Position numbers and translations under genes: made by a program. This document shows, piece after piece, positions 16,419 to 24,854 of a DNA stretch of 64,000 nucleotides. Under the pieces are notes generated by a model. The model made no database searches and was not told where the DNA came from. It saw nothing but the letters and a program-made list of their open reading frames with translations. The stretch comes from Neogemmobacter tilapiae (lineage in GTDB: Bacteria > Pseudomonadota > Alphaproteobacteria > Rhodobacterales > Rhodobacteraceae), in contig NZ_BMYJ01000007.1 of NCBI RefSeq assembly GCF_014652215.1, forward strand, positions 1-64,000, given 5' to 3'. Position 1 is the first letter of the stretch. The number at the start of each line of letters is the position of its first letter.

Positions 16419-17189
16419 CTAGACCGCGCTTTCGAATTCGGAGCCTGTCTTGGCCCCGGTGATATAGGAAACGATGTCCTGCCCGTCGGTATCCTCTTTC
16501 CGCAGGTTGGCCACGATCCGACCCCGGCGGAAGACGACAATCCGATCCACCAGATCGAACACCTGCCGCATGTTGTGCGAAATCAGGATCAGCGGCTCGC
16601 CGGCCTCTTTCAGGGTGCGGATGATGTTTTCCACTTGCGCCGTTTCCTGCACGCCCAAGGCCGCCGTTGGTTCGTCCATGATCACCAGTTTGGACTTGAA
16701 GGCCGCCGTCCGGGCAATCGCCACGCATTGGCGCTGCCCGCCCGACATGTTGCGGATCGTGTTCATCAGGTTGGGGATTTTCACGCCGGTCTTGACCAGC
16801 GCCGCCATCGTTGCCTCACGCATGGCTTTCTTATCAAGGATGGAAAACGGCCCCAGATTGAAGCGGATCTTTTCGCGGCCTAGAAACAGGTTTGACGGCA
16901 CATCCAAATCATCGGCCAGGGCCAGGTTCTGGAACACGGTTTCAATCCCCGCCTCGCGCGCCGCAATCGGGCCTGCAAAGCGTTGTTCCTGCCCGTCAAA
17001 GATGATCTGGCCGCGCGTTGGCTGTTCCACCCCCGTCAACTGGCGGACGAAGGTGGATTTGCCGGCACCGTTGTCGCCCATGATGGCGACATGTTCGCCC
17101 TTACGCAGGGTGAAATTGGCGTCGGTCAGGGCGTGGACCCCGCCATATTGCTTGGTCAAGCCACGGGTTTCCAGAATGATGTCTTGCAT
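16419..17189 (-). CDS. Sugar ABC importer ATPase, single-domain FrcA type
   Basis: 256 residues: Walker A GDNGAGKST, signature MSGGQRQCVAIART, Walker B LVIMDEPTAALG, H-loop ISHNM. Unlike RbsA/MglA-type ATPases it is a single NBD, as in fructose/cellobiose-type FrcA. ATG at 17189 starts 6 bp past the permease stop at 17195; an upstream ATG at 17225 would overlap the permease. Powers the importer encoded with 17195-18265 and 18371-19312. Confidence 0.88.
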   Translation of the reverse strand: MQDIILETRGLTKQYGGVHALTDANFTLRKGEHVAIMGDNGAGKSTFVRQLTGVEQPTRGQIIFDGQEQRFAGPIAAREAGIETVFQNLALADDLDVPSNLFLGREKIRFNLGPFSILDKKAMREATMAALVKTGVKIPNLMNTIRNMSGGQRQCVAIARTAAFKSKLVIMDEPTAALGVQETAQVENIIRTLKEAGEPLILISHNMRQVFDLVDRIVVFRRGRIVANLRKEDTDGQDIVSYITGAKTGSEFESAV

Positions 17190-17194
17190 GTTCC

Positions 17195-18265
17195 TTACCC
17201 CTTTGTCCGGCGTTGCTGACGCCATTGGTCCAGGACCACGGCCCCGACGATGATCGCACCTTTGACCATCTCTTGATAATAGGCGTCGAGTTTCAGGAAG
17301 GTGAAACCGGAAATGATCACCCCGAAGATCAGCGCCCCCAGCACCGTGCCCAGAATGGAACCCCGCCCGCCTTGCAGGCTGATGCCGCCGATGACGGCCA
17401 TGGCGATGGCGTCAAGTTCATACATCACCCCCATGCCGGCCTGTGCCGTCAGGTTCTTCGATGACAACACGACAGCGGCCAGTGCGGCCAGCATCCCGGC
17501 GATGGCATAGACCAGCAGCTTATGGCGGGCGACGTTGATGCCCGACATGCGGCTGGCCTGTTCGTTCGACCCGATGGCATAGCAATGCTTGCCATAGCGG
17601 GTGTGGTTCAGCACCAAATGGAACAGGATCGCCAGCGTGACAAAAATCACAACCGGCATCATGCCCTTGCCGATAGCGGCATAGCTTTCGGTTGGGAAAG
17701 AGACTGGATTGCCGTTTGACCACCAGCGCGACAGGCCACGGGCAAAGACCATCATGCCCAAGGTGGCGATAAAGGGCGGAATGCGTGTATAGGCCACGAA
17801 AAACCCGTTGATCAGACCTGCGGCCAGACCGCAGGCCAGACCCACCAGAATGGGAAACAGCACCGGCAGATCCATTGCCCATTCGCCAAAGATGGCTTTG
17901 GGGTTCGGGCTGCCATTGACCATCGCCGTCTGGGCAAAGCTCATCGCAATCATTGCCGTCGCGCCGACCACCGAACCCGACGAAAGGTCAATCCCCCCGG
18001 TCAGGATCACCTGCGTCACGCCCAAGGCGATGATGCCGACGATGGACACTTGCAGGATGATGATGTTCAGCCGCTGCCAGTTGAAGATCGCGTCGATGTT
18101 GTCACGGGTGTTGAACAGAAAGCTGTCCCCCATGAAGATGCGCCCGATCAGTTCAAAGGCGCTGGTGATGATCACCAGCGCCAGAAAGACGTTCAATTCT
18201 GCCGGTTTGGCCCGTTTGGCGGGGTCATAGGTCAACCCGCCGATACCATGCGCTGTCTGTGCCAT
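17195..18265 (-). CDS. Sugar ABC importer permease, FrcC/RbsC type
   Basis: 356 residues with about ten hydrophobic helices; ILTGGIDLSSGSVVGATAM and IPPFIATLGMMVFARGLS are conserved blocks of the BPD_transp_2 sugar permeases, and GSNEQASRMSGINVARHK is the cytoplasmic coupling loop. Forms the inner-membrane channel, probably a homodimer, with the ATPase just downstream. Confidence 0.88.
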   Translation of the reverse strand: MAQTAHGIGGLTYDPAKRAKPAELNVFLALVIITSAFELIGRIFMGDSFLFNTRDNIDAIFNWQRLNIIILQVSIVGIIALGVTQVILTGGIDLSSGSVVGATAMIAMSFAQTAMVNGSPNPKAIFGEWAMDLPVLFPILVGLACGLAAGLINGFFVAYTRIPPFIATLGMMVFARGLSRWWSNGNPVSFPTESYAAIGKGMMPVVIFVTLAILFHLVLNHTRYGKHCYAIGSNEQASRMSGINVARHKLLVYAIAGMLAALAAVVLSSKNLTAQAGMGVMYELDAIAMAVIGGISLQGGRGSILGTVLGALIFGVIISGFTFLKLDAYYQEMVKGAIIVGAVVLDQWRQQRRTKG

Positions 18266-18320
18266 GCGCCTGAAACTCCCCTAGGTCGGCTGACGAAGCG
18301 ATGCCTGCCAAGTGTCAACT

Positions 18321-18347
18321 GGGGGCGGCGCAGGCTGCGCCACCCCC
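18321..18347 (-). other. Strong stem-loop between binding-protein and permease genes
   Basis: GGGGG-C-GGCGCA, loop GGC, TGCGCC-A-CCCCC: an 11-bp stem with one mismatch, in the 105-bp gap downstream of the binding-protein gene. Such intercistronic stems commonly protect the binding-protein mRNA and reduce read-through into the permease, matching the need for excess binding protein. Confidence 0.55.
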
Positions 18348-18370
18348 GATCTTGTGCGCCCCCGGAAGGC

Positions 18371-19312
18371 TCAGTTCTTCGACAGGTAGTTGTCGATGTT
18401 CGCCGGGGTCACCAGTTCGAAGGGGATATAGACCTTTTGTTCCACAGCCTCGCCCTTGGCCAGTTTCACGGCGGCGTCCAGCGCCCCCGCACCCTGACCG
18501 GCGGCGTTCTGGAACACGGTCGCATCCAGATCGCCCGCCTGCATCGCGGCCAGTGCGTCCTGCGTCGCATCGACACCGCCCACCACGATGGTGCCCATGT
18601 CCAGCCCTGCCGCCTTCATCGCCTGAATGGCGCCGATGGCCATTTCATCGTTGTTGGCGATGACGCCATCAAAAGCCGTGCCCGAGGATAGCCAGTTCGT
18701 CATCAGGCTTTGTGCCTGATCGCGGCTCCAGTTCGCGGTTTGCTCGTCGATGATGTTCAGCGTCACGGCGCAGGTGCCTGCCGCCATCACGTCATGAATG
18801 TCGGCGGTGCGCTGCACGGCGGCCTGGTTCGACAATTCGCCCATCATGACATAGACATTCGCCTCGGTCTTGCCCTGTTCCTTGAACAGGCGGCAGACTT
18901 CGATGGTTTCCAGCGTGCCGGACTCGACTTCGTTCGAGGCGACGAAGGCCTGGTTGTCAGGCAGCGTGTCGACGTTGATCGGCTGACGGTTCACATAGAC
19001 CAGCGGAATGCCTGCCGCAGCGGCGGCATCCGACATGGCTTGCGTCGCCGAGGTATCAACCGGGTTCACGATGATCGCATCCACGCCCGAAGCGATGAAG
19101 TTGTTGATCTGGTCCAATTGCTTGGCCACATCGTTCTGGGCATCTTCGATCTGCACCGAAAGGCCGTTTGCATCGGCGTGTGCCTGAATGCCGTTGCGCA
19201 AGACGGTCAGAAAGTTGTCATCAAACAGTGCCATCGACACGCCGATCCCATCGGCCATGGCGGTGGTGGTCATCAGCGCCGAAAAACCGGCAACAAGAAG
19301 CGTCTTTTTCAT
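18371..19312 (-). CDS. Periplasmic sugar/inositol-type binding protein (MocB-like position)
   Basis: 313 residues. Signal peptide MKKTLLVAGFSALMTTTAMA, then a type 1 periplasmic binding fold: DAIIVNPVDTSATQAM, VYVNRQP, ANNDEMAIGAIQAMK and VVGGVDATQDAL are the ribose/inositol-family blocks. Start defined by GGAGGAGAGAACC before ATG at 19312. It is the second gene of the operon headed by the TIM-barrel gene. The neighbourhood suggests a ligand such as an inositol or inosamine derivative. Confidence 0.88.
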   Translation of the reverse strand: MKKTLLVAGFSALMTTTAMADGIGVSMALFDDNFLTVLRNGIQAHADANGLSVQIEDAQNDVAKQLDQINNFIASGVDAIIVNPVDTSATQAMSDAAAAAGIPLVYVNRQPINVDTLPDNQAFVASNEVESGTLETIEVCRLFKEQGKTEANVYVMMGELSNQAAVQRTADIHDVMAAGTCAVTLNIIDEQTANWSRDQAQSLMTNWLSSGTAFDGVIANNDEMAIGAIQAMKAAGLDMGTIVVGGVDATQDALAAMQAGDLDATVFQNAAGQGAGALDAAVKLAKGEAVEQKVYIPFELVTPANIDNYLSKN

Positions 19313-19360
19313 GGTTCTCTCCTCCATTTCGGTGTCCGGCACACCGTTCTCCCTGCCGGA

Positions 19361-19385
19361 CCGCCCCCATCTCCCGAAGGGGCGG
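19361..19385 (-). other. Stem-loop between TIM-barrel and binding-protein genes
   Basis: CCGCCCC (19361-19367) can pair with GGGGCGG (19379-19385). It lies in the short gap upstream of the binding-protein start and may process or stabilise the operon mRNA. Confidence 0.35.
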
Positions 19386-19395
19386 CTTTCTTCGC

Positions 19396-20205
19396 TCAGG
19401 CCCTAAGACCCGCGCGGATGAAATCCATCGAATCCCGCAGCGCGGGCCCGTGATCGGCCATTGCGTGGACCTCGGGCGCGAAAGGCTCATAGCTGACGGG
19501 GCCGTCATAGCCCGCCGCTTGGAGATCGCGGATCTGCGTGATGTTGCCGAGGCGGTCGCGGTCATCGACCAGAACGCGGTGGGGATCGCGCATGTCATCC
19601 ACCGCAACCGCCGGATCGACCACGCCCGAGACATGAACGATGCCCGTCAATTCGGGGAACAGGTCGCCCCCCCCGGCCAGATGATGGTGGAACGTGTCAT
19701 GCACCATGTAATAGGTGCCAACCCCGCCCACCGTGTCGATCGCATCGGCCAGAATATCCTTGTAGCGCAGACTGCACACGGCGAAGCCCAAGGGTTCTAC
19801 CATCGCCTTCAAACCATGCGCTTTCAGCATCGGCAGGATTTCCCGGAGCGCCCGTTCCGTCACCTTGCGGCTTTCCGCGCGGTCCGTCGCAACCCCGTCA
19901 TTCCGTGGGATCAGGCTGACCGCCTCCGCCCCAGCGGCCTTGGCAATGACCATCAGCGCCTCGGCCTCAGCCGCTTTCGCATCGGACCAGTCGTTGAACA
20001 TCTTCACCTCGGCCAGCGCCAGAAACCGCAGACCGCGATCCCGTACCGCTTGCCCGACCACCACCGGATCGGCCCCGCCGAACAGCGGGCCTTTGAGGTC
20101 ATTGCGGAATTCCACCCCCACACAATCCAGCCCCTTGGCCAGATCAAGGAACGCTTCCCACGACAGGCCGGGGGCCGTCATATGGTTCAGCGCAAACTGC
20201 GTCAT
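19396..20205 (-). CDS. TIM-barrel sugar isomerase/epimerase (IolI/MocC-like)
   Basis: 269 residues of the xylose-isomerase-like TIM-barrel superfamily. The likely metal-binding positions are in MVEPLGF (Glu), MVHDTFHHHLAG (Asp/His), IVHVSGV and VSYEPFAPEV (Glu), the order seen in IolI 2-keto-myo-inositol isomerase. In rhizopine catabolism loci a protein of this class, MocC, adjoins the MocB binding protein, as here. Start at 20205 has GGAGAAAGAC upstream. First gene of the minus-strand transport operon and just downstream of the palindrome at 20244. Confidence 0.8.
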   Translation of the reverse strand: MTQFALNHMTAPGLSWEAFLDLAKGLDCVGVEFRNDLKGPLFGGADPVVVGQAVRDRGLRFLALAEVKMFNDWSDAKAAEAEALMVIAKAAGAEAVSLIPRNDGVATDRAESRKVTERALREILPMLKAHGLKAMVEPLGFAVCSLRYKDILADAIDTVGGVGTYYMVHDTFHHHLAGGGDLFPELTGIVHVSGVVDPAVAVDDMRDPHRVLVDDRDRLGNITQIRDLQAAGYDGPVSYEPFAPEVHAMADHGPALRDSMDFIRAGLRA

Positions 20206-20243
20206 GTCTTTCTCCATCCCATCCGCCCCGACAGGCGGCGTTA

Positions 20244-20292
20244 TGGAATTGGTATTCCAAATTTGAACATCATCAATTGAAATATTCCAAAT
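20244..20292. promoter_or_regulatory. Operator-like region: palindrome plus direct repeat
   Basis: TGGAAT-TGGT-ATTCCA (20244-20259) is a perfect inverted repeat. TATTCCAAAT occurs at 20253-20262 and again at 20283-20292, 30 bp apart. The cluster lies in the 144-bp gap upstream of the TIM-barrel/transport operon and immediately after the LacI gene. This suits binding by that LacI protein or another dimer to two helically phased sites. Confidence 0.55.
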
Positions 20293-20349
20293 CAGAAAAT
20301 CGCAGGCCCGATTTTGCCTGAAATTTGACGATTGTTCGTCAGCCTTGAT

Positions 20350-21387
20350 TCAGATCGACTCGGCCACATGAATGTCGGGCGGCAGGAAAATCTGGCCCAG
20401 ATCAGCGACATCGCTTTGGCCCAGGGCCACCTTGGCCATGCGGTCGAACAATTCGCGGCACAGCTTTTCCAAGGGCGTGTTTGTGACCAAAGTAATCACC
20501 CCTTCACCCAGTCCGGCCCGCGAATCGGGGGTCAGGGCGGACACAACCAAAGCCACCTCGCCCAAACGCGGGGCCTCGCGCAGCGCGGCAATCGCGCCTT
20601 CCATCCCGCCGCCTGCGACATAGACGCCGCGCAGGTCGGCGTGTCGGGCCATTGCGGCCTTGGTCGTTTCATAGGTCAGCGCGCGGGTTTCCAGATTGAC
20701 GACGGTTTCCAGCACCTCCAGCTGCGGGGCCGCCTCGCGCAGATAGGCGCGAAAGCCGGTTTCGCGCAGTTCATGGCCGTGCCAGCGGTGGCCGCCCACA
20801 TAAAGCAGCACCTTGCCCGGCCCCTTGGCCGCGAGCGCCGTCGCCCAGCCCGCCGTCCGCCCGATCTTCAGATTGTTCAGGCCCAAATAGCCGATTCGCG
20901 CGCCTTGCCCGAAGTCGGATAGCAGCGAGAACACCCGGATGCCCTGCGCCCGCAGATCCTCGACCGCCGCCGTCACCTCGGGGTGGTTCACCGCCGTCGC
21001 CGCGATCACGTCGCAGCGCCCCGCCATCCGCCGCAGCAGCCCCGCCATTTCCGAAGGGGCCTGCGAAATGGCAAAATCCTGCACCAACTGGCCCCGCACG
21101 CCTTCAACTTGGCCCACCTGGCGGTGCAGTTCCTCGGAAAACGCTTTATAGAAATCTTGGCCCTGTTTGTGCAGCACCACGCCAAAGCGCACCTCGGGCC
21201 GATGGACGGCCCCGGTGCCCCCTGTCAGCCGCAGCAGCGCCGGATGCCCCATGCGCATCGCGGTTTCCACAATCAGCGACCGTGTCGTCTGCGACACCGA
21301 TTCCCGCCCGTTCAGCGCCCGGTCGATGGTGGCCACCGACACGCCCGCCGCTTTGGCCAGATCGGCCATCCCCGCCCGCCTTGCCAT
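20350..21387 (-). CDS. LacI-family repressor
   Basis: 345 residues. HTH MADLAKAAGVSVATIDRALNGR at residues 7-28 followed by the hinge helix SLIVETAMRMGH, then a periplasmic-binding-protein-like effector domain (RFGVVLHKQGQDFY; VYVAGGGMEGAIAAL). Encoded between the transport operon (same strand) and the divergent oxygenase operon, so positioned to control both in response to the imported sugar or its derivative. Confidence 0.9.
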   Translation of the reverse strand: MARRAGMADLAKAAGVSVATIDRALNGRESVSQTTRSLIVETAMRMGHPALLRLTGGTGAVHRPEVRFGVVLHKQGQDFYKAFSEELHRQVGQVEGVRGQLVQDFAISQAPSEMAGLLRRMAGRCDVIAATAVNHPEVTAAVEDLRAQGIRVFSLLSDFGQGARIGYLGLNNLKIGRTAGWATALAAKGPGKVLLYVGGHRWHGHELRETGFRAYLREAAPQLEVLETVVNLETRALTYETTKAAMARHADLRGVYVAGGGMEGAIAALREAPRLGEVALVVSALTPDSRAGLGEGVITLVTNTPLEKLCRELFDRMAKVALGQSDVADLGQIFLPPDIHVAESI

Positions 21388-21521
21388 AACGTCCCCCTGA
21401 TCTCGTCAGATCACCGCAGCATTCTGACGAATTTTGATGAGAATATCCAGACCGCTCTTTCCGTCAAATGGAACATGCGTTCTATTCATGGAAACTGGGC
21501 CATCGGTCAAGGGAGGGGATC

Positions 21522-22598
21522 ATGTCGGAACGAAATTACAGCCTTTTGGGTCCGGATGGGGCGCGGGCGGTCGAAACCGGGCTGGCGGCGGCGGAATGGT
21601 ATCATACCGAAGTGCCGCGCAAGGTGATGAAAGAGTTGATGGGGCGCAGCGATGGGCCGGCCATCCGCGATACGATTGTTCTGTATGGTTGCATGATTCT
21701 TTTTGCGGGTCTGGGCATTTGGCTTTGGCCCTCACTTTGGTCCGCGCCGTTCTGGCTGGCCTACGGTGTGCTTTACGGGTCGGCGTCGGACTCGCGCTGG
21801 CACGAATGTGGGCATGGAACGGCGTTCAAGACGCCTTGGATGAACAACGCCGTCTATCAGATCGCGTCCTTCATGATCATGCGGAATGCGGCAACCTGGC
21901 GGTGGAGCCATGCGCGGCACCACACCGACACCTATATCGTGGGCCGCGACCCCGAGATTGCGGTGATGCGCCCGCCGGAATTCGCCAAGCTGATCCTGAA
22001 CTTTTTCGGCATCCTTGATGTGCTGAAATTCTTTCCAACCCTGATTCAGAACGCGCTGACCGGACCAACCAAGGACGAGCGGACCTTTGTGCCCGAAAGC
22101 GAATGGCCCAAGGTTCGGCGCGTGGCGCAGGTGCATCTGGCCATCTATCTGGCGACCATCGCTTTGGCCCTGTGGATGGGTTCGATCCTGCCTCTGATGG
22201 TGATCGGCCTGCCGCGTCTGTATGGCGCATGGCATCATGTGATGACCGGCCTGTTGCAGCATGGGGGCCTTGCGGACAACGTGATCGACCACCGGCTGAA
22301 CAGCCGCACGGTTCTTATGAACAGGGTCAGCCGCTTTATCTATTGGAACATGAACTACCATGTTGAACATCACATGTTCCCGATGGTGCCTTATCACGCC
22401 CTGCCGCGCCTGCATGAAACGATCAAGCACGACCTGCCTGCGCCCAACCGTTCCATCGCCGAGGGCTTTCGCCAGATGTGGCCCGCCCTGCGGCGGCAGC
22501 TGCGGAACGAGGACTACTTTCTGAAACGCGAGCTACCCGCGACCGCAAAACCCTATCGTGAAGATTTCCATACAGCCGCTCTTGGCGCGGCAGAGTGA
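21522..22598 (+). CDS. Membrane di-iron oxygenase, MocD-like (fatty-acid-desaturase fold)
   Basis: 358 residues, several hydrophobic helices and the histidine boxes HECGHG, HARHH, HHVMTGLLQHGG and YHVEHHMFP that bind two irons in membrane desaturases and hydroxylases. It is followed at once by a Rieske ferredoxin and sits in a sugar/inositol cluster. MocD of rhizobial rhizopine loci fits better than a lipid desaturase: in Sinorhizobium MocDEF removes the O-methyl of 3-O-methyl-scyllo-inosamine. Start at 21522 has GGGAGG upstream. Activity here is inference. Confidence 0.8.
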   Translation: MSERNYSLLGPDGARAVETGLAAAEWYHTEVPRKVMKELMGRSDGPAIRDTIVLYGCMILFAGLGIWLWPSLWSAPFWLAYGVLYGSASDSRWHECGHGTAFKTPWMNNAVYQIASFMIMRNAATWRWSHARHHTDTYIVGRDPEIAVMRPPEFAKLILNFFGILDVLKFFPTLIQNALTGPTKDERTFVPESEWPKVRRVAQVHLAIYLATIALALWMGSILPLMVIGLPRLYGAWHHVMTGLLQHGGLADNVIDHRLNSRTVLMNRVSRFIYWNMNYHVEHHMFPMVPYHALPRLHETIKHDLPAPNRSIAEGFRQMWPALRRQLRNEDYFLKRELPATAKPYREDFHTAALGAAE

Positions 22599-22605
22599 GG
22601 ACGAG

Positions 22606-22920
22606 ATGACCCAATGGATTGACGCCTGTGCCACCGCGGACGTGGACGAAGAAGACCTGATCCGCTTTGACCATGCAGGGCGGACCTATGCGATTTATCA
22701 TTCGCCCGAGGGCGAGTTCTTTGCCACCGCCGGAAAATGCACCCATGAAGAGGTGCACTTGTGTGACGGTCTGGTGATGGGCCATCTGATCGAATGCCCG
22801 AAACACAACGGCCAGTTCGATTATCGGACAGGCGAGGCGATGCGGGCGCCGGTCTGCGTGAACCTGAAAACCTATCCGGTGCGCGTCGAAGGCGGTCGGG
22901 TGATGTTGCAGGTGGAATGA
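22606..22920 (+). CDS. MocE-family Rieske 2Fe-2S ferredoxin
   Basis: 104 residues. CTH (in GKCTHEEVHLCDG) and CPKH (in IECPKHNGQFD) supply the Cys-His/Cys-His ligands of a Rieske cluster. Small soluble carrier that would pass electrons to the di-iron oxygenase encoded 7 bp upstream. No ferredoxin reductase (MocF equivalent) follows, so a reductase from elsewhere must serve. ATG at 22606 is preceded by GAGGACGAG. Confidence 0.88.
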   Translation: MTQWIDACATADVDEEDLIRFDHAGRTYAIYHSPEGEFFATAGKCTHEEVHLCDGLVMGHLIECPKHNGQFDYRTGEAMRAPVCVNLKTYPVRVEGGRVMLQVE

Positions 22921-23717
22921 TGGCTGGGAAACGCATGACAGTGGCCGACCTGCGGGCGGCCAAAGGGCAACGGAAACTCTCGATGCTGTATGTCGAAACG
23001 CTGGACGAGGCGGCGGCGGCATCGGCGGCGGGGGCGGATGTTCTGTCGATCATCGCCCCCCTGTGGACCCGCGAAATGCGCGAAGCGGCGGGCGATTGCT
23101 TTGTGCAGGTCGGCCTTTTGTATGGCGAGTTGATCACTGCCGAAGATTACCTGCGCGCCGGTTTCGCCGCGCGGGCGGTCGGGGGCGATGCCTATTACTG
23201 CGGCGCGTCTTTAGACACGGTGGCGCGGATGTCTGCCGAAGGCCTGCCCGTGGTGGGCCATGTGGGGCTTGTACCCTCCAAGGCCACATGGACCGGCGGG
23301 TTCAAGGCGGTGGGTAAGACTGCGTCCAGCGCGCTGAAGGTCTGGGCCGATATGTGCGCCTTGGAAAAAGCCGGGGCGGTGGCGGTGGAGTTGGAGGTGG
23401 TTCCGGCGCGTGTGGGGGCAGAACTGTCGCGCCGCTCGCCCCTTGTGACCTTTGGCATGGGGGCCGGTTCGGGGACCGATGCGCAATATCTGTTCGCCGA
23501 GGATGTGCTGGGCTGCACCCGTGGCCACAAACCGCGCCATGCGAAAACCTATCGCAATTTCCGGGCGGAATATGAAAGGCTGCAAGGCGAAAGGCTGGCC
23601 GCCTTTGCCGAATTCGTAGCGGATGTGCAGGCGGGGGCCTATCCCGGTGCGGAACATGATGTCAGCGTGGATGACGCCGAATTTGCGGGCTTTCTGGAAG
23701 GGTTGAACCATGGATGA
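22920..23717 (+). CDS. PanB-like (ketopantoate hydroxymethyltransferase superfamily) protein
   Basis: 265 residues. The blocks VGGDAYYCGASLDTV, GLPVVGHVGLVPSKATWTGGFKAVGK, KAGAVAVELEVVP and FGMGAGSGTDAQYLFAEDVLG run in the order of PanB, including the ELEVVP glutamate. It is divergent from housekeeping PanB and encoded inside the oxygenase operon. Because O-demethylation would release a C1 unit, a folate-linked C1 transfer role is conceivable. Start is ATG at 22920 or the overlapping ATG at 22917. Confidence 0.75.
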   Translation: MAGKRMTVADLRAAKGQRKLSMLYVETLDEAAAASAAGADVLSIIAPLWTREMREAAGDCFVQVGLLYGELITAEDYLRAGFAARAVGGDAYYCGASLDTVARMSAEGLPVVGHVGLVPSKATWTGGFKAVGKTASSALKVWADMCALEKAGAVAVELEVVPARVGAELSRRSPLVTFGMGAGSGTDAQYLFAEDVLGCTRGHKPRHAKTYRNFRAEYERLQGERLAAFAEFVADVQAGAYPGAEHDVSVDDAEFAGFLEGLNHG

Positions 23718-24837
23718 AATCGGCGTCGGCCTGATTGGCACGGGCTTTATGGGCAAGGCCCATGCCTTGGCCTATCGCTCGGTGCGGGCGGTGATGGGGG
23801 ACGTGCCGGGGGCGCGGCTGGTGGCCTTGGCGGAAACGCCCTTGGATAAGGCGCAGGCGATGGCGGCGCAATTCGGCTTTGATCGCGCCACCGACCAGTG
23901 GCGCGATCTGCTGGGGGATCCGGCGATTCAGGTGATCAGCATCACAACGCCGAACGGGATGCACCGCGAAATGGCCTTGGCCGCCTTAGCAGCGGGGAAA
24001 CATGTCTGGTGCGAAAAGCCGATGGCTTTGACGCTGGAGGATGCCCGCGCGATGGAGGCTGCGGCGCGGGCGTCAGGTCTGAAAACGCAACTGGGCTATA
24101 ACTATGTGGCCAATCCGGCCTTTGCCCATGCCTGCCGTCTGGTGGCCGATGGGGCGATTGGGCGGGTCGTGCATATCCGGGGCTGGGTGGACGAAGATTA
24201 TCAGGCCGATCCAAACCTGCCCTGGACCTGGCGCGCCACGATCAAGGATGCGGGGCTGGGGGCCTTGGGGGATATCGGCTGCCATCTGTTCAGCCTTTTG
24301 ACAGGCCTTGCCGGACCCATCGAAAGCGTTCTGGGTGAGATCGACACGATCCACAAAACCCGGCCCTTGGCGGATGGTTCGGGTCATGCGGCTGTCGAAA
24401 ACGAAGACGTGGCCTCGGCCCTGCTGCGGTTTGAAAGCGGGGTCAGCGGGGTCATGACATCCTCACGCTCCGCCTGGGGCCGCAAATCGCGGCTGGGGTT
24501 CGAGGTGCATGGGACAGCGGGGATGCTGATCTTTGATCAGGAGCGGATGAACGAATTGCAACTGTTCCAGAACGCGGGGCCGAAGGCCACGCAGGGTTTC
24601 ACCACGATCCTGACATCGCCCGACCACCCGCCCTATGGCGCTTTTTGCCCCGCGCCGGGGCATCAACTGGGGTTCAACGATCTGAAGGTGATAGAACTGG
24701 CGGGCTTTCTGCGCGCCATCCGCGACAACAGCCGCCCCGTGGTTGATTTCACGGCGGGCCTAGAGCTGGAAAAAGCCATCCACGCGGTGGCAGTTTCCGC
24801 CCGAGAGGGGCGGCGCGTGCGGCTGGATCAGATTTGA
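23710..24837 (+). CDS. Gfo/Idh/MocA-family NAD(P) dehydrogenase
   Basis: 375 residues. N-terminal Rossmann domain VGLIGTGFMGKAHALAYRSV, then GKHVWCEKPMALTLEDA with the family's conserved EKP lysine, and the C-terminal alpha/beta substrate domain (GALGDIGCHLFSLLTG). Oxidises a sugar, inositol or inosamine hydroxyl in the cytoplasm. Overlaps the PanB-like gene by 8 bp; last gene of the plus-strand oxygenase operon. Family assignment is firm; the substrate is inferred from the moc-like context. Confidence 0.88.
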   Translation: MDEIGVGLIGTGFMGKAHALAYRSVRAVMGDVPGARLVALAETPLDKAQAMAAQFGFDRATDQWRDLLGDPAIQVISITTPNGMHREMALAALAAGKHVWCEKPMALTLEDARAMEAAARASGLKTQLGYNYVANPAFAHACRLVADGAIGRVVHIRGWVDEDYQADPNLPWTWRATIKDAGLGALGDIGCHLFSLLTGLAGPIESVLGEIDTIHKTRPLADGSGHAAVENEDVASALLRFESGVSGVMTSSRSAWGRKSRLGFEVHGTAGMLIFDQERMNELQLFQNAGPKATQGFTTILTSPDHPPYGAFCPAPGHQLGFNDLKVIELAGFLRAIRDNSRPVVDFTAGLELEKAIHAVAVSAREGRRVRLDQI

Positions 24838-24854
24838 AGGCTGTGTCAGGAGAC

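Noticed and set aside
21522-22598. Fatty-acid desaturase acting on lipids
   Set aside because: His boxes fit, but the linked Rieske MocE, MocA-type dehydrogenase and sugar importer argue for a MocD-like small-molecule oxygenase. Not fully excluded.
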